Assembly (NCBI GenBank): GCA_038924245.1
Contig: JBCKVB010000044.1
Coordinates: 1-9,566, forward strand
Direction of reading: 5' to 3'
Length of the DNA stretch: 9,566 nucleotides
Source of the DNA: SURF-13 sp038924245
GTDB taxonomy: Bacteria > Pseudomonadota > Gammaproteobacteria > SURF-13
In this document: positions 1 to 5,580 of the stretch, in pieces
How positions within the stretch are numbered: position 1 is the first letter of the stretch
Layout of the letters: the number at the start of each line of letters is the position of its first letter
Notes under the pieces: generated by a model
Databases searched by the model: none
What the model was told of the DNA's origin: nothing
What the model saw: the letters and a program-made list of their open reading frames with translations, nothing else
Program-made: the position numbers and the translations under genes

Positions 1-89
1 TCAGCCAGGCTGACAATAAATCTTTGTCTTACAAAGACTATTTTATAATAGTGGCGATTCGCGCCGGCTCAATAGCCAACCGCTTTACT
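1..89 (-). promoter_or_regulatory. Hairpin-rich leader, probably the 5' UTR of a divergent rne
   Basis: Seen: five consecutive short inverted repeats fill 1-80. They are 1-6/8-13 (TCAGCC/GGCTGA), 21-27/31-37 (TCTTTGT/ACAAAGA), 37-42/47-52 (ACTATT/AATAGT), 53-56/62-65 and 63-69/74-80. The last one is strand-informative: the minus-strand RNA forms a 7-bp stem, GUUGGCU-AUUG-AGCCGGC, with two G-U pairs, while the plus-strand RNA would have two C-A mismatches. Known: in enterobacteria and pseudomonads rne lies divergently next to rluC, and the E. coli rne mRNA has a long hairpin-containing 5' UTR used for autoregulation by RNase E. Inference: this is the start of such a leader, with rne itself outside the window. 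No similarity to the E. coli hairpins was tested. Confidence 0.4.
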
Positions 90-95
90 GTGGTA

Positions 96-124
96 TTAAT
101 ATCCTCTCCGCAGTACGTTTCCAA
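96..124 (-). promoter_or_regulatory. Candidate minus-strand promoter upstream of the hairpin leader
   Basis: On the minus strand, TTGGAA (124-119) and TATTAA (101-96) are separated by 17 nt, each matching the sigma-70 consensus at 4 of 6 positions. Transcription would start near 89, just before the first hairpin (80-63). This is a weak match and is supported mainly by its position. Confidence 0.28.
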
Positions 125-161
125 GACTATACTTTGTAAGTATCTCAAAAATGAACGAAAT

Positions 162-1106
162 ATGCAAAAACTATCCCCTCAAAGCCGTATTGTGACGGTT
201 GAGGAGGGCTCGGAAGGGCAGCGTCTGGACAATTTCCTGTTCTCGCGCCTGAAGGGGGTGCCGAAAAGTCATGTCTACCGTATCTTACGCACCGGACAGG
301 TGCGGGTCAACGGCCGCCGCATCAAACCTGACTACCGGGTGGAGCCGGGCGACGAAATCCGCCTGCCGCCGGTAAGGCAAGGGGAGGAGCGCGCGCCGGA
401 AGCGCCGGGCAGCTGCCTGCAGGCGCTGATCCGGGAGGCGGTGTTGTATGAAGACGACAGCCTGCTGATACTCAATAAGCCGCCCGGCATTGCCGTTCAC
501 GCCGGCAGTGGGCTTAACCACGGGGTGATTGAAATCCTGCGCGCGTTGCGCCCGCAACAGCCGTTTATCGAACTCGCGCACCGGCTGGACCGGGAAACGT
601 CCGGTTGCCTGTTGATCGCCAAGACCCGTCCCATGCTCAAGGCCCTGCACGACCTGTTGCGCCAGGGCGAGATCGGCAAGCACTACCTAGCGCTGGTCAA
701 GGGGCGCTGGCGCGGCGGCGCGCGCGGCGTCACCGCGGCGCTGGAAAAACAGTCCCCGCGCACCGGGCAACGCAAGGTGCAGGTAAGCGATGCAGGCAAG
801 GCCGCCGCGACACAGTTCGCGCCGCGCCAGATTTATCGTGACGTGAGCCTGATGGAGGTCACGCTCGACACCGGGCGCACGCATCAGATACGCGTCCATG
901 CCGCGCACATCGAGCACCCGCTGGCCGGAGACGATAAATACGGCGACTGGGAGTTCAACCGGCGCATGAAGGCGCAGGGCCTGAAGAGACTGTTCCTGCA
1001 CGCGCACCGGCTTGCTTTCACCTTGCCCGGCGGGCGCAAGATTGCGCTCACCGCGCCGCTGCCGGACGATTTACAACAGATTTTGGACAGGCTGGAAATG
1101 GTGTGA
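162..1106 (+). CDS. rluC: 23S rRNA pseudouridine synthase RluC
   Basis: The product (314 aa) isomerises uridines to pseudouridine in 23S rRNA; E. coli RluC modifies positions 955, 2504 and 2580. An S4 RNA-binding domain occupies about residues 18-75 (QRLDNFL, KGVPKSHVYRIL, GDEIRLPPVR), followed by the RluA-type catalytic domain. HRLDRETSG carries the expected catalytic Asp at residue 143, and RTHQIRVHAAHIEHPLAGDDKYGD is a conserved later block. The frame is open from 24, but the ATG at 162 was chosen because the product then aligns end to end with E. coli RluC (319 aa) and the upstream 46 residues look non-coding. No good Shine-Dalgarno sequence precedes it. Its stop overlaps the start of the next gene, so the two are probably co-transcribed. 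No convincing plus-strand promoter was found. Confidence 0.95.
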   Translation: MQKLSPQSRIVTVEEGSEGQRLDNFLFSRLKGVPKSHVYRILRTGQVRVNGRRIKPDYRVEPGDEIRLPPVRQGEERAPEAPGSCLQALIREAVLYEDDSLLILNKPPGIAVHAGSGLNHGVIEILRALRPQQPFIELAHRLDRETSGCLLIAKTRPMLKALHDLLRQGEIGKHYLALVKGRWRGGARGVTAALEKQSPRTGQRKVQVSDAGKAAATQFAPRQIYRDVSLMEVTLDTGRTHQIRVHAAHIEHPLAGDDKYGDWEFNRRMKAQGLKRLFLHAHRLAFTLPGGRKIALTAPLPDDLQQILDRLEMV

Positions 1107-1783
1107 CAGACATACGCAGATTTGAGCTGCTGGTATTCGACTGGGACGGCACCCTGATGGACTCCGAGGCGCACATCGTCTCCTGCATCGAGGCGGCATT
1201 GCGGGATGCCGGTGCGCCCGCGGTGGCGCGCGATGGCATACGCAACATCATCGGTCTCGGTTTACAAGAGGCGATTCAGACCCTCGTGCCGCACGCCGAT
1301 GAACGCCTGCGCGACGCGATCACGCAACATTACCGCGCGCATTTTCTGTCCGGCGCACGCGCAGCGCCGGTGTTATTTGAAGGCGTTGCGGAGATGCTGC
1401 ACCAACTGCACCGGCAAGGTTATCTGCTCGCGGTGGCGACCGGCAAGGGGCGGCAGGGCTTGAACCACGTGCTGGCGCAAAGCGGATTGCAGGATTTATT
1501 TCATAGCACGCGCACTGTGGATGAAGCGCGCTCCAAGCCGCATCCGCAAATGCTGCATGACATCATGTCCGCGCTGGGCGCCGCGCCGCGCGACACCTTG
1601 ATGATAGGCGATACCGAATATGATCTGCTCATGGCGCATAATGCGGGCGCGCACGCGCTGGCGGTGAGCGGCGGCGCGCATGAGCGCGAGCGCCTGTTGC
1701 AGTGCAATCCGCTCGGCTGCCTGGATCGCGTGACGGAATTGATCCGCTGGCTGCATCCGCCTGACTATGCAATAGCCCCCTGA
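1103..1783 (+). CDS. HAD-superfamily hydrolase, phosphoglycolate phosphatase-like
   Basis: This 226-aa protein has all four HAD motifs. Motif I is FDWDGT (nucleophile Asp13, acid/base Asp15), motif II is VATGK (Thr113), motif III is Lys145 in SKPHPQ, and motif IV is MIGDTEYD (Asp170, Asp174). Residues of about 20-90 between motifs I and II form a helical C1 cap, as in the Gph/YjjG type. It should be a soluble Mg-dependent phosphatase, but its substrate cannot be read from the sequence. It starts with GTG in a 4-nt overlap (GTGA) with the rluC stop, which indicates translational coupling. In Pseudomonas a HAD hydrolase occupies the same place between rluC and sppA, so this is a conserved operon member. 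A weak 4-bp stem (GCCC/GGGC, 1775-1787) spans its stop codon. Confidence 0.9.
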   Translation: MTDIRRFELLVFDWDGTLMDSEAHIVSCIEAALRDAGAPAVARDGIRNIIGLGLQEAIQTLVPHADERLRDAITQHYRAHFLSGARAAPVLFEGVAEMLHQLHRQGYLLAVATGKGRQGLNHVLAQSGLQDLFHSTRTVDEARSKPHPQMLHDIMSALGAAPRDTLMIGDTEYDLLMAHNAGAHALAVSGGAHERERLLQCNPLGCLDRVTELIRWLHPPDYAIAP

Positions 1784-1827
1784 GGGCGTATTATTTATCC
1801 AATATCATCTTTATCGAGCGACGTTCC

Positions 1828-2799
1828 ATGAGCGAACAAAATCAAACCCCTTCTTCCGAAAACGCAGGCATGAACGCCTGGGAGCGCACCACGCTGCAAA
1901 AGCTGATCTTCTCCGCGCATGATGAGCAGCGGCGCGCGCGGCGCTGGGGCATTTTCTTTAAAACCCTGTTGTTCGTCTACCTGTTTTCGCTGCTGTTTAT
2001 TTATCTTCCCAAGGACATTACCGAAGCGGGAGTGGGCGGCAAGCATACCGCGGTGGTTAAAATTGACGGCGTGATCGCGGAAGATCATGAAGCGAACGCG
2101 GATAACATTATCGGCGGCCTGCGCGCGGCCTTCGAAAACAAGGGCACCAAAGGCGTGATTCTGCGCATCAACAGCCCGGGCGGCAGCCCGGTGCAGGCGG
2201 GCTATATCAACGACGAAATCGCGCGTCTGCGCGCCAAGCATCCCAACATTCCCGTGTATGCGGTCATCACCGACATCTGCGCCTCCGGCGGTTATTACGT
2301 CGCCGCCGCGGCGGACAAGATATACGCTGACAAGGCCAGTCTGGTCGGCTCCATTGGCGTGCTCATGGACGGCTTCGGCTTTGTCGGCGCCATGGATAAA
2401 CTCGGCGTCGAGCGGCGCTTGCTCACGGCGGGTGAAAGCAAGGGATTTCTTGATCCCTTCTCGCCTGAAAAACCGGAAGATGTGGCGCATGTGAAGACAC
2501 TGTTGAAAAACATTCACGACCAATTCATCGAGGTCGTCAAAAAAGGCCGCGGTGACCGGATCAAGGAGGGCGCGGATTTGTACAGCGGACTCATCTGGTC
2601 CGGCGAGCAAAGCGTGGCATTGGGCTTGGTGGATGCGCTCGGCAGCAGCAGCTACGTCGCGCGTGAGGTCATCGGCGCGGAAAAGATCGTGGACTTCACC
2701 CCGCGCCCGGACTACTTCGGCCAGCTCGCCGAACGCATCGGCATGGCGATGTCCAAGACTCTCTTTTCCGCCGCATCCGGCAGCCCGCAGTTACGTTAG
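1828..2799 (+). CDS. sppA: Signal peptide peptidase SppA, short form (S49 family)
   Basis: This 323-aa inner-membrane serine protease degrades cleaved signal peptides and other membrane-associated peptides. A single hydrophobic segment at about residues 42-60, preceded by Arg/Lys-rich residues 35-45, would anchor it with the catalytic domain in the periplasm. The S49 core follows: INSPGGSP (115-121), the nucleophile Ser153 in ICASGGYYVA, the GSIGVLM block (174-180), and Lys205 in AGESKGF as general base, giving the Ser-Lys dyad of single-domain SppA. The size fits the short form found in Pseudomonas and Bacillus, not the duplicated 67-kDa E. coli protein. It starts 44 nt after the HAD gene and is likely in the same operon. 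Its stop is followed 5 nt later by a dispersed repeat. Confidence 0.93.
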   Translation: MSEQNQTPSSENAGMNAWERTTLQKLIFSAHDEQRRARRWGIFFKTLLFVYLFSLLFIYLPKDITEAGVGGKHTAVVKIDGVIAEDHEANADNIIGGLRAAFENKGTKGVILRINSPGGSPVQAGYINDEIARLRAKHPNIPVYAVITDICASGGYYVAAAADKIYADKASLVGSIGVLMDGFGFVGAMDKLGVERRLLTAGESKGFLDPFSPEKPEDVAHVKTLLKNIHDQFIEVVKKGRGDRIKEGADLYSGLIWSGEQSVALGLVDALGSSSYVAREVIGAEKIVDFTPRPDYFGQLAERIGMAMSKTLFSAASGSPQLR

Positions 2800-2804
2800 A
2801 AATC

Positions 2805-2925
2805 GTAGCCTGGGCGAAGCGCAGCGTAACCCATGGATCGGACTTGATTGAGCCGCCTATTAAGAGCGAGAGTGTGCAGCCATGGATAATAAATCCCGGA
2901 TTCCGTCACCTTTGATCCAGGCTAC
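2805..2925. repeat. Dispersed repeat, copy 1 (split), overlapping the fabA start
   Basis: The ends are perfect 9-bp inverted repeats, GTAGCCTGG (2805-2813) and CCAGGCTAC (2917-2925). The left arm 2807-2826 matches copy 2 (4674-4693) at 18 of 20 positions. The segment 2882-2905 matches 4705-4728 at 23 of 24. Between the arms the octamer CCATGGAT occurs twice (2831-2838 and 2880-2887), bounding a 41-nt segment that copy 2 lacks. Translated, the left arm gives SLGEAQRNP, a peptide I recall from spurious ORFs over intergenic repeats in other proteobacteria. The element supplies the fabA start codon. Family membership elsewhere in the genome cannot be tested here. Confidence 0.75.
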
Positions 2926-3451
2926 CCCGCCTGCCGCGCCGAAAAAGAACAGTTACGCGCGCGAAGAGCTGCTGCAATGCGCCTCCGGCCAATTGTTCGG
3001 TCCCGGCAACGCGCAACTGCCCGCGCCGCCCATGCTCATGTTTGACCGGATTGTACAGGTCGGCGAAGACGGCGGCGCTCACGGCAAAGGCCAGATCATC
3101 GCCGAGCTGGATATCACGCCCGGCCTGTGGTTTTTTGACTGTCACTTTGCCGGCGATCCGGTCATGCCGGGCTGCCTGGGGCTGGACGCGATGTGGCAGT
3201 TGCTGGGATTTTATCTGGCATGGATGGGCGGCCCCGGCCACGGCCGCGCGCTCGGCGCGGGCGAGGTGAAATTCACCGGGCAGGTGACGCCGCGCAACCA
3301 TCTGGTTACTTATAACGTGGACATCAAGCGCCTCATTATGCGCAAGCTCGTCATGGGCATCGCCGACGCCTCCATGACGGTGGATGGCCGCCTGATCTAT
3401 TCGGCCTCCGACCTGCGCGTCGGGCTGTTCACCTCCACGGATAATTTTTGA
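2882..3451 (+). CDS. fabA: 3-hydroxydecanoyl-ACP dehydratase/isomerase FabA
   Basis: FabA dehydrates 3-hydroxydecanoyl-ACP and isomerises trans-2- to cis-3-decenoyl-ACP, the branch point to unsaturated fatty acids. The cytosolic hot-dog domain is complete. FFDCHFAGDPVMPGCLGLDAMWQ holds the catalytic His88 and Asp102, followed by GEVKFTGQV and GRLIYSASDLRVGLF. The protein has 189 aa against about 172 in E. coli. The extra 17 residues are N-terminal, and residues 1-15 are encoded by the repeat at 2805-2925. The ATG at 2882 has only a weak purine-rich stretch (2868-2872) ahead. The one other in-frame initiation codon before the conserved SYAREELL is TTG at 2912, also without a Shine-Dalgarno. 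fabB follows 13 nt after its stop, forming an operon. No clear own promoter was seen, so read-through from sppA is possible. Confidence 0.95.
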   Translation: MDNKSRIPSPLIQATPPAAPKKNSYAREELLQCASGQLFGPGNAQLPAPPMLMFDRIVQVGEDGGAHGKGQIIAELDITPGLWFFDCHFAGDPVMPGCLGLDAMWQLLGFYLAWMGGPGHGRALGAGEVKFTGQVTPRNHLVTYNVDIKRLIMRKLVMGIADASMTVDGRLIYSASDLRVGLFTSTDNF

Positions 3452-3457
3452 AGGAAG
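3451..3457 (+). promoter_or_regulatory. Ribosome binding site fixing the fabB start
   Basis: AAGGAAG lies 7 nt before the ATG at 3465, and its first base is the last base of the fabA stop codon. The spacing favours ATG 3465 over the in-frame TTG at 3462. Confidence 0.75.
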
Positions 3458-3464
3458 AATATTG

Positions 3465-4715
3465 ATGCGCCGCGTGGTCGTGACAGGCATGGGGATCGTC
3501 TCCAGCATCGGCAACAACAAACAGGAAGTGCTGGAATCACTGCGCCAGGGGCGTTCCGGCATCGAATTCCACCAGGAATACGCGGATCTCGGTTTCCGCA
3601 CCGCCGTCCATGGCCCGATCCGCCTCAATCCCGAGGAGCTCATAGATCGCAAGATCAAGCGCTTCATGGGCGACAGCGCCGCCTTCAATTACCTGGCGAT
3701 GCGCGAGGCGATAGCAGACGCGGCGCTGACGCCGGAGCAAATTTCCCACCCCCGCGCCGGACTGATCGTTGGCTCCGGCGGCGCCTCGACCGCGAACGTA
3801 TCGCTCGCGATAGACACCCTGCGCGCCAAGGGCCTGCGCAAGGTGGGCCCCTATATGGTGACGCGCACCATGTCGAGCACCAACGCCGCGTGCCTGTCCA
3901 CCGCCTTTCAGATCAAGGGCGTGGCGTACTCGATCAGCTCCGCCTGCGCCACCAGCGGACACTGCATCGGCCACGGCGCGGAGTTGATCCAGATGGGCAA
4001 ACAGGACCTGGTGTTCGCCGGCGGCGGCGAGGAAGTGCATTGGACCATGACCCTGCTGTTCGACGCCATGGGCGCGCTGTCTTCCAAATACAATGACACG
4101 CCGCAGACCGCATCGCGCGCCTATGACACCGCGCGCGACGGCTTTGTCATCTCCGGCGGCGGCGGGGTGCTGGTGCTGGAGGAACTCGAACACGCGCGCG
4201 CGCGCGGCGCGAAAATTTACGCCGAACTCGTCGGCTACGGCGCCACCTCGGACGGCGCGGACATGGTGCAGCCCTCCGGCGACGGCGCGGTGCGCTGCAT
4301 GCGCCAGGCGCTGCAAACGGTGCAAGGTCCCGTGGACTATATTAACACCCACGGCACCAGCACGCCCGCGGGCGACATCACCGAACTCGGGGCAATCAAG
4401 ACGGTCTTTGGAAACGACATCCCGGCCATCAGCTCCACCAAATCCCTGACCGGCCACGCGCTCGGCGCCGCCGGTGTGAACGAGGCGATCTATTCGCTGC
4501 TCATGCTGGAGCACAATTTTATCTGCGCCTCGGCCAATATCCAGACCCTCGATCCCGGCGCCGAAGGCTTTCCCATCGCACGCCAGCGCAGGGATAACGT
4601 GACGCTCAACACCGTGCTTTCCAACAGCTTCGGCTTCGGCGGTACCAACGCGTGTTTGGCGTTTAGCAAAAGCAGCCTGGGTGCAGCGCAGCGCAAGTGC
4701 AGCGATGGAAAATAA
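3465..4715 (+). CDS. fabB: Beta-ketoacyl-ACP synthase I, FabB
   Basis: FabB condenses malonyl-ACP with acyl-ACP and elongates the cis-3-decenoyl product of FabA, so the pair makes unsaturated fatty acids. The thiolase-fold protein begins MRRVVVTGMGIVSSIGNN, very close to E. coli FabB. The catalytic triad is visible: Cys161 in SSACATS, His296 in NTHGTSTP and His331 in LTGHALGAAG, with Lys326 in SSTKSLTG. The closing NSFGFGGTNA block is present. It has 416 aa against 406 in E. coli. The excess is C-terminal: from residue 404 on (SLGAAQRKCSDGK) the codons lie inside the dispersed repeat at 4674, which also supplies the TAA stop. The strong similarity in EVLESLRQGRSGI and KYNDTPQTASRAYD distinguishes it from FabF. 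Confidence 0.96.
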   Translation: MRRVVVTGMGIVSSIGNNKQEVLESLRQGRSGIEFHQEYADLGFRTAVHGPIRLNPEELIDRKIKRFMGDSAAFNYLAMREAIADAALTPEQISHPRAGLIVGSGGASTANVSLAIDTLRAKGLRKVGPYMVTRTMSSTNAACLSTAFQIKGVAYSISSACATSGHCIGHGAELIQMGKQDLVFAGGGEEVHWTMTLLFDAMGALSSKYNDTPQTASRAYDTARDGFVISGGGGVLVLEELEHARARGAKIYAELVGYGATSDGADMVQPSGDGAVRCMRQALQTVQGPVDYINTHGTSTPAGDITELGAIKTVFGNDIPAISSTKSLTGHALGAAGVNEAIYSLLMLEHNFICASANIQTLDPGAEGFPIARQRRDNVTLNTVLSNSFGFGGTNACLAFSKSSLGAAQRKCSDGK

Positions 4716-4745
4716 ATCCCGGATTCCGCTACGCTTCATTGGGCT
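4674..4745. repeat. Dispersed repeat, copy 2, overlapping the fabB end
   Basis: This is the same family as 2805-2925, in the same orientation: 4674-4693 matches 2807-2826 at 18 of 20, and 4705-4728 matches 2882-2905 at 23 of 24. Its ends AGCCT (4674-4678) and GGGCT (4741-4745) can pair, and AGCG-rich inner arms extend an imperfect stem, so the transcript could fold at the fabB 3' end. The minus strand reads SPMKRSGIRD, which I recall as a common translation of intergenic palindromic repeats. It encodes the last 13 residues of FabB and the stop. Confidence 0.75.
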
Positions 4746-4787
4746 ATACGCTTGCTGTCGCACGCCGAGGCAGCCCTGTAATCACGC

Positions 4788-4816
4788 TTGACGTTAATCA
4801 CGTGTTGCGTTATCAT
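4788..4816 (+). promoter_or_regulatory. higBA promoter with putative operator repeats
   Basis: TTGACG (4788-4793) and TATCAT (4811-4816) are separated by 17 nt, each 5 of 6 matches to sigma-70. The start point would fall at or next to the GTG at 4822, so the message may be leaderless. TAATCACG occurs at 4779-4786 and again at 4795-4802, one on each side of the -35 element and 16 nt apart, a plausible operator for autoregulation by HigA. The operator role is inference. Confidence 0.55.
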
Positions 4817-4821
4817 TTGCC

Positions 4822-5100
4822 GTGATCAAGACGTTCAAGTGCGCTGACACTGAAGCCCTGTTCAACCGGCAACGGGTGCGCCGCTTCGTTAATATCGAGG
4901 CGGTGGCGCGACGCAAACTGGAGCAGTTGAGCCAAGCGGAGCGACTGGATGATCTGCGCGTTCCGCCCGGCAATCGCCTGGAAGCGTTGAAAGGCGTACG
5001 CAAAGGACAGCACAGTATTCGCGTGAACGAGCAGTTCCGTGTGTGTTTTCGCTGGACGAAGGGCGGCGCAGAAGATGTCGAGATCGTTGACTACCATTGA
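4822..5100 (+). CDS. higB: HigB toxin, RelE/ParE-superfamily mRNA interferase
   Basis: This 92-aa protein matches the HigB family (plasmid maintenance killer protein) over its whole length: MIKTFKCADTEALF, VRRFVNIEAVARRKLEQL, LRVPPGNRLEALKG and QFRVCFRW. The C-terminal Asp90-Tyr91-His92 (VDYH end) and Lys57 occupy positions conserved in the family and important for ribosome-dependent mRNA cleavage. It is cytosolic and is neutralised by HigA, which is encoded 12 nt downstream; toxin-first order is typical of higBA. The start is GTG, chosen because it gives the exact family length. There is no Shine-Dalgarno, and the promoter sits so close that translation may be leaderless. It appears intact. 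No integrase or plasmid gene is near; see the cassette entry. Confidence 0.93.
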   Translation: MIKTFKCADTEALFNRQRVRRFVNIEAVARRKLEQLSQAERLDDLRVPPGNRLEALKGVRKGQHSIRVNEQFRVCFRWTKGGAEDVEIVDYH

Positions 5101-5112
5101 CGGAGAAACGCC

Positions 5113-5475
5113 ATGCGCAAACTTGCCCCCATCACCCCTGGCGAAATCCTCCTGGAGGAATTCCTGAAGCCTATGGGTATCACACAGTACCGGCTTGCCA
5201 AGGAGATCGTTGTACCCGCGCAGCGTATCGGCGAGATAGTCGCAGGGAAGCGCGCCATCACGGCGGATACTGATCTTCGCCTGTGCCGGTTCCTCGGCCT
5301 TTCGGACGGCTACTGGCTGCGCGGACAGGTGCGCTATGACACCGAAGTGGCCAAAGACGCGCTCGCCAAGACGCTGGCGAAAATCAAGCCGTGGACGAGC
5401 GTGGAGGCTCATTCAGGCATCCATGCCCAACAAGGCGCTTGCAGCGGATCGGCCATAAGGCCGGCTGGCCGCTGA
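5113..5475 (+). CDS. higA: HigA antitoxin, XRE-family HTH, with attC-encoded tail
   Basis: HigA binds and neutralises HigB and represses the operon. Residues 7-95 are the classical family: PITPGEILLEEFLKPMGITQYRLAKEI, a helix-turn-helix at about 24-45 and the GYWLRGQVRYDTEVAKDAL block, ending at LAKIKPW (residue 94). Family members usually stop near here, at about 95-105 aa. This one continues to 120 aa, and residues 104-120 (HAQQGACSGSAIRPAGR) are read from the attC-like site, the stop TGA lying in its right stem arm (5473-5475). The tail is probably not needed for function. A purine-rich GGAGAAACGCC before ATG 5113 is a usable ribosome binding site. Confidence 0.92.
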   Translation: MRKLAPITPGEILLEEFLKPMGITQYRLAKEIVVPAQRIGEIVAGKRAITADTDLRLCRFLGLSDGYWLRGQVRYDTEVAKDALAKTLAKIKPWTSVEAHSGIHAQQGACSGSAIRPAGR

Positions 5476-5492
5476 GCTTTATTCGGTGAGGC
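5425..5492 (+). other. attC-like integron recombination site
   Basis: The order of parts follows attC. R'' is GCCCAAC (5425-5431, fits RYYYAAC). Next come AAGGCGCT and the L'' arm CAGCGG (5442-5447). The central hairpin is GGCC-ATAA-GGCC (5451-5462). The L' arm is CCGCTG (5469-5474) followed by AGCTTT, and R' is GTGAGGC (5486-5492, one mismatch to GTTRRRY). GCTTGCAGCGG on the left pairs with CCGCTGAGC on the right leaving extra bases on one side only, as the extrahelical bases of attC do. The R'' to R' length of 68 nt is in the normal range. The R' mismatch at the third base suggests a decayed or secondary-site junction. Confidence 0.55.
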
Positions 5493-5545
5493 TGCAAGCA
5501 AAAGTAAAAGCAGTTTGAGTTTGTGCAAAACCCGCCGCATTTAAC

Positions 5546-5554
5546 TGTTAGAAT
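5546..5554 (+). promoter_or_regulatory. Extended -10 promoter for uup
   Basis: TGTTAGAAT is an extended -10 element (TGn plus TAGAAT, 5 of 6), 26 nt before the uup ATG. No good -35 lies at 17 nt; TTGTGC at 5521 is too far (22 nt). The predicted start near 5561 leaves a 20-nt leader without a clear Shine-Dalgarno. Confidence 0.5.
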
Positions 5555-5580
5555 GCGCGCCTCGCTTCCAGTGTGCTTCT

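Larger units (their letters stand above)
4794..5486 (+). mobile_element. Putative lone integron gene cassette carrying higBA
   Basis: Known: an integron cassette begins with TTRRRY and ends with its attC site, and the recombination point lies between G and TTRRRY of the GTTRRRY core. Seen: GTTAATC at 4793-4799 (6 of 7) lies 23 nt before higB, and an attC-like site covers the end of higA (5425-5492), with GTGAGGC (6 of 7) as right core. The resulting unit of about 693 bp, with compact ORFs in one direction and almost no spare DNA, has the usual cassette size, and higBA is a common cassette cargo in Vibrio. No integrase gene or second attC is visible, and the left border is weakly defined. Confidence 0.45.

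Noticed and set aside
44..49. Perfect TATAAT as a plus-strand rluC promoter
   Set aside because: No -35 at a proper distance, and the hexamer lies within the ACTATT/AATAGT hairpin, which explains it.
24..161. Longer rluC reading frame starting at 24
   Set aside because: The added 46 residues have no family counterpart and overlie the hairpin array; ATG 162 gives the normal RluC length.
1775..1787. Terminator at the end of the HAD gene
   Set aside because: Only 4 bp of stem and no T-run; not enough to separate the HAD gene from sppA.
3462..3464. TTG start for fabB
   Set aside because: ATG 3465 directly follows, has better SD spacing and matches the family N-terminus.
3537..4763. 408-aa minus-strand open frame opposite fabB
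   Set aside because: It is a GC-rich shadow of fabB with low-complexity Gly/Ala/Arg composition, and fabB is unmistakable.
4741..4793. Second attC upstream of higB
   Set aside because: CTTGACGTTAATC resembles an attC right end, but no RYYYAAC partner or paired arm was found upstream.
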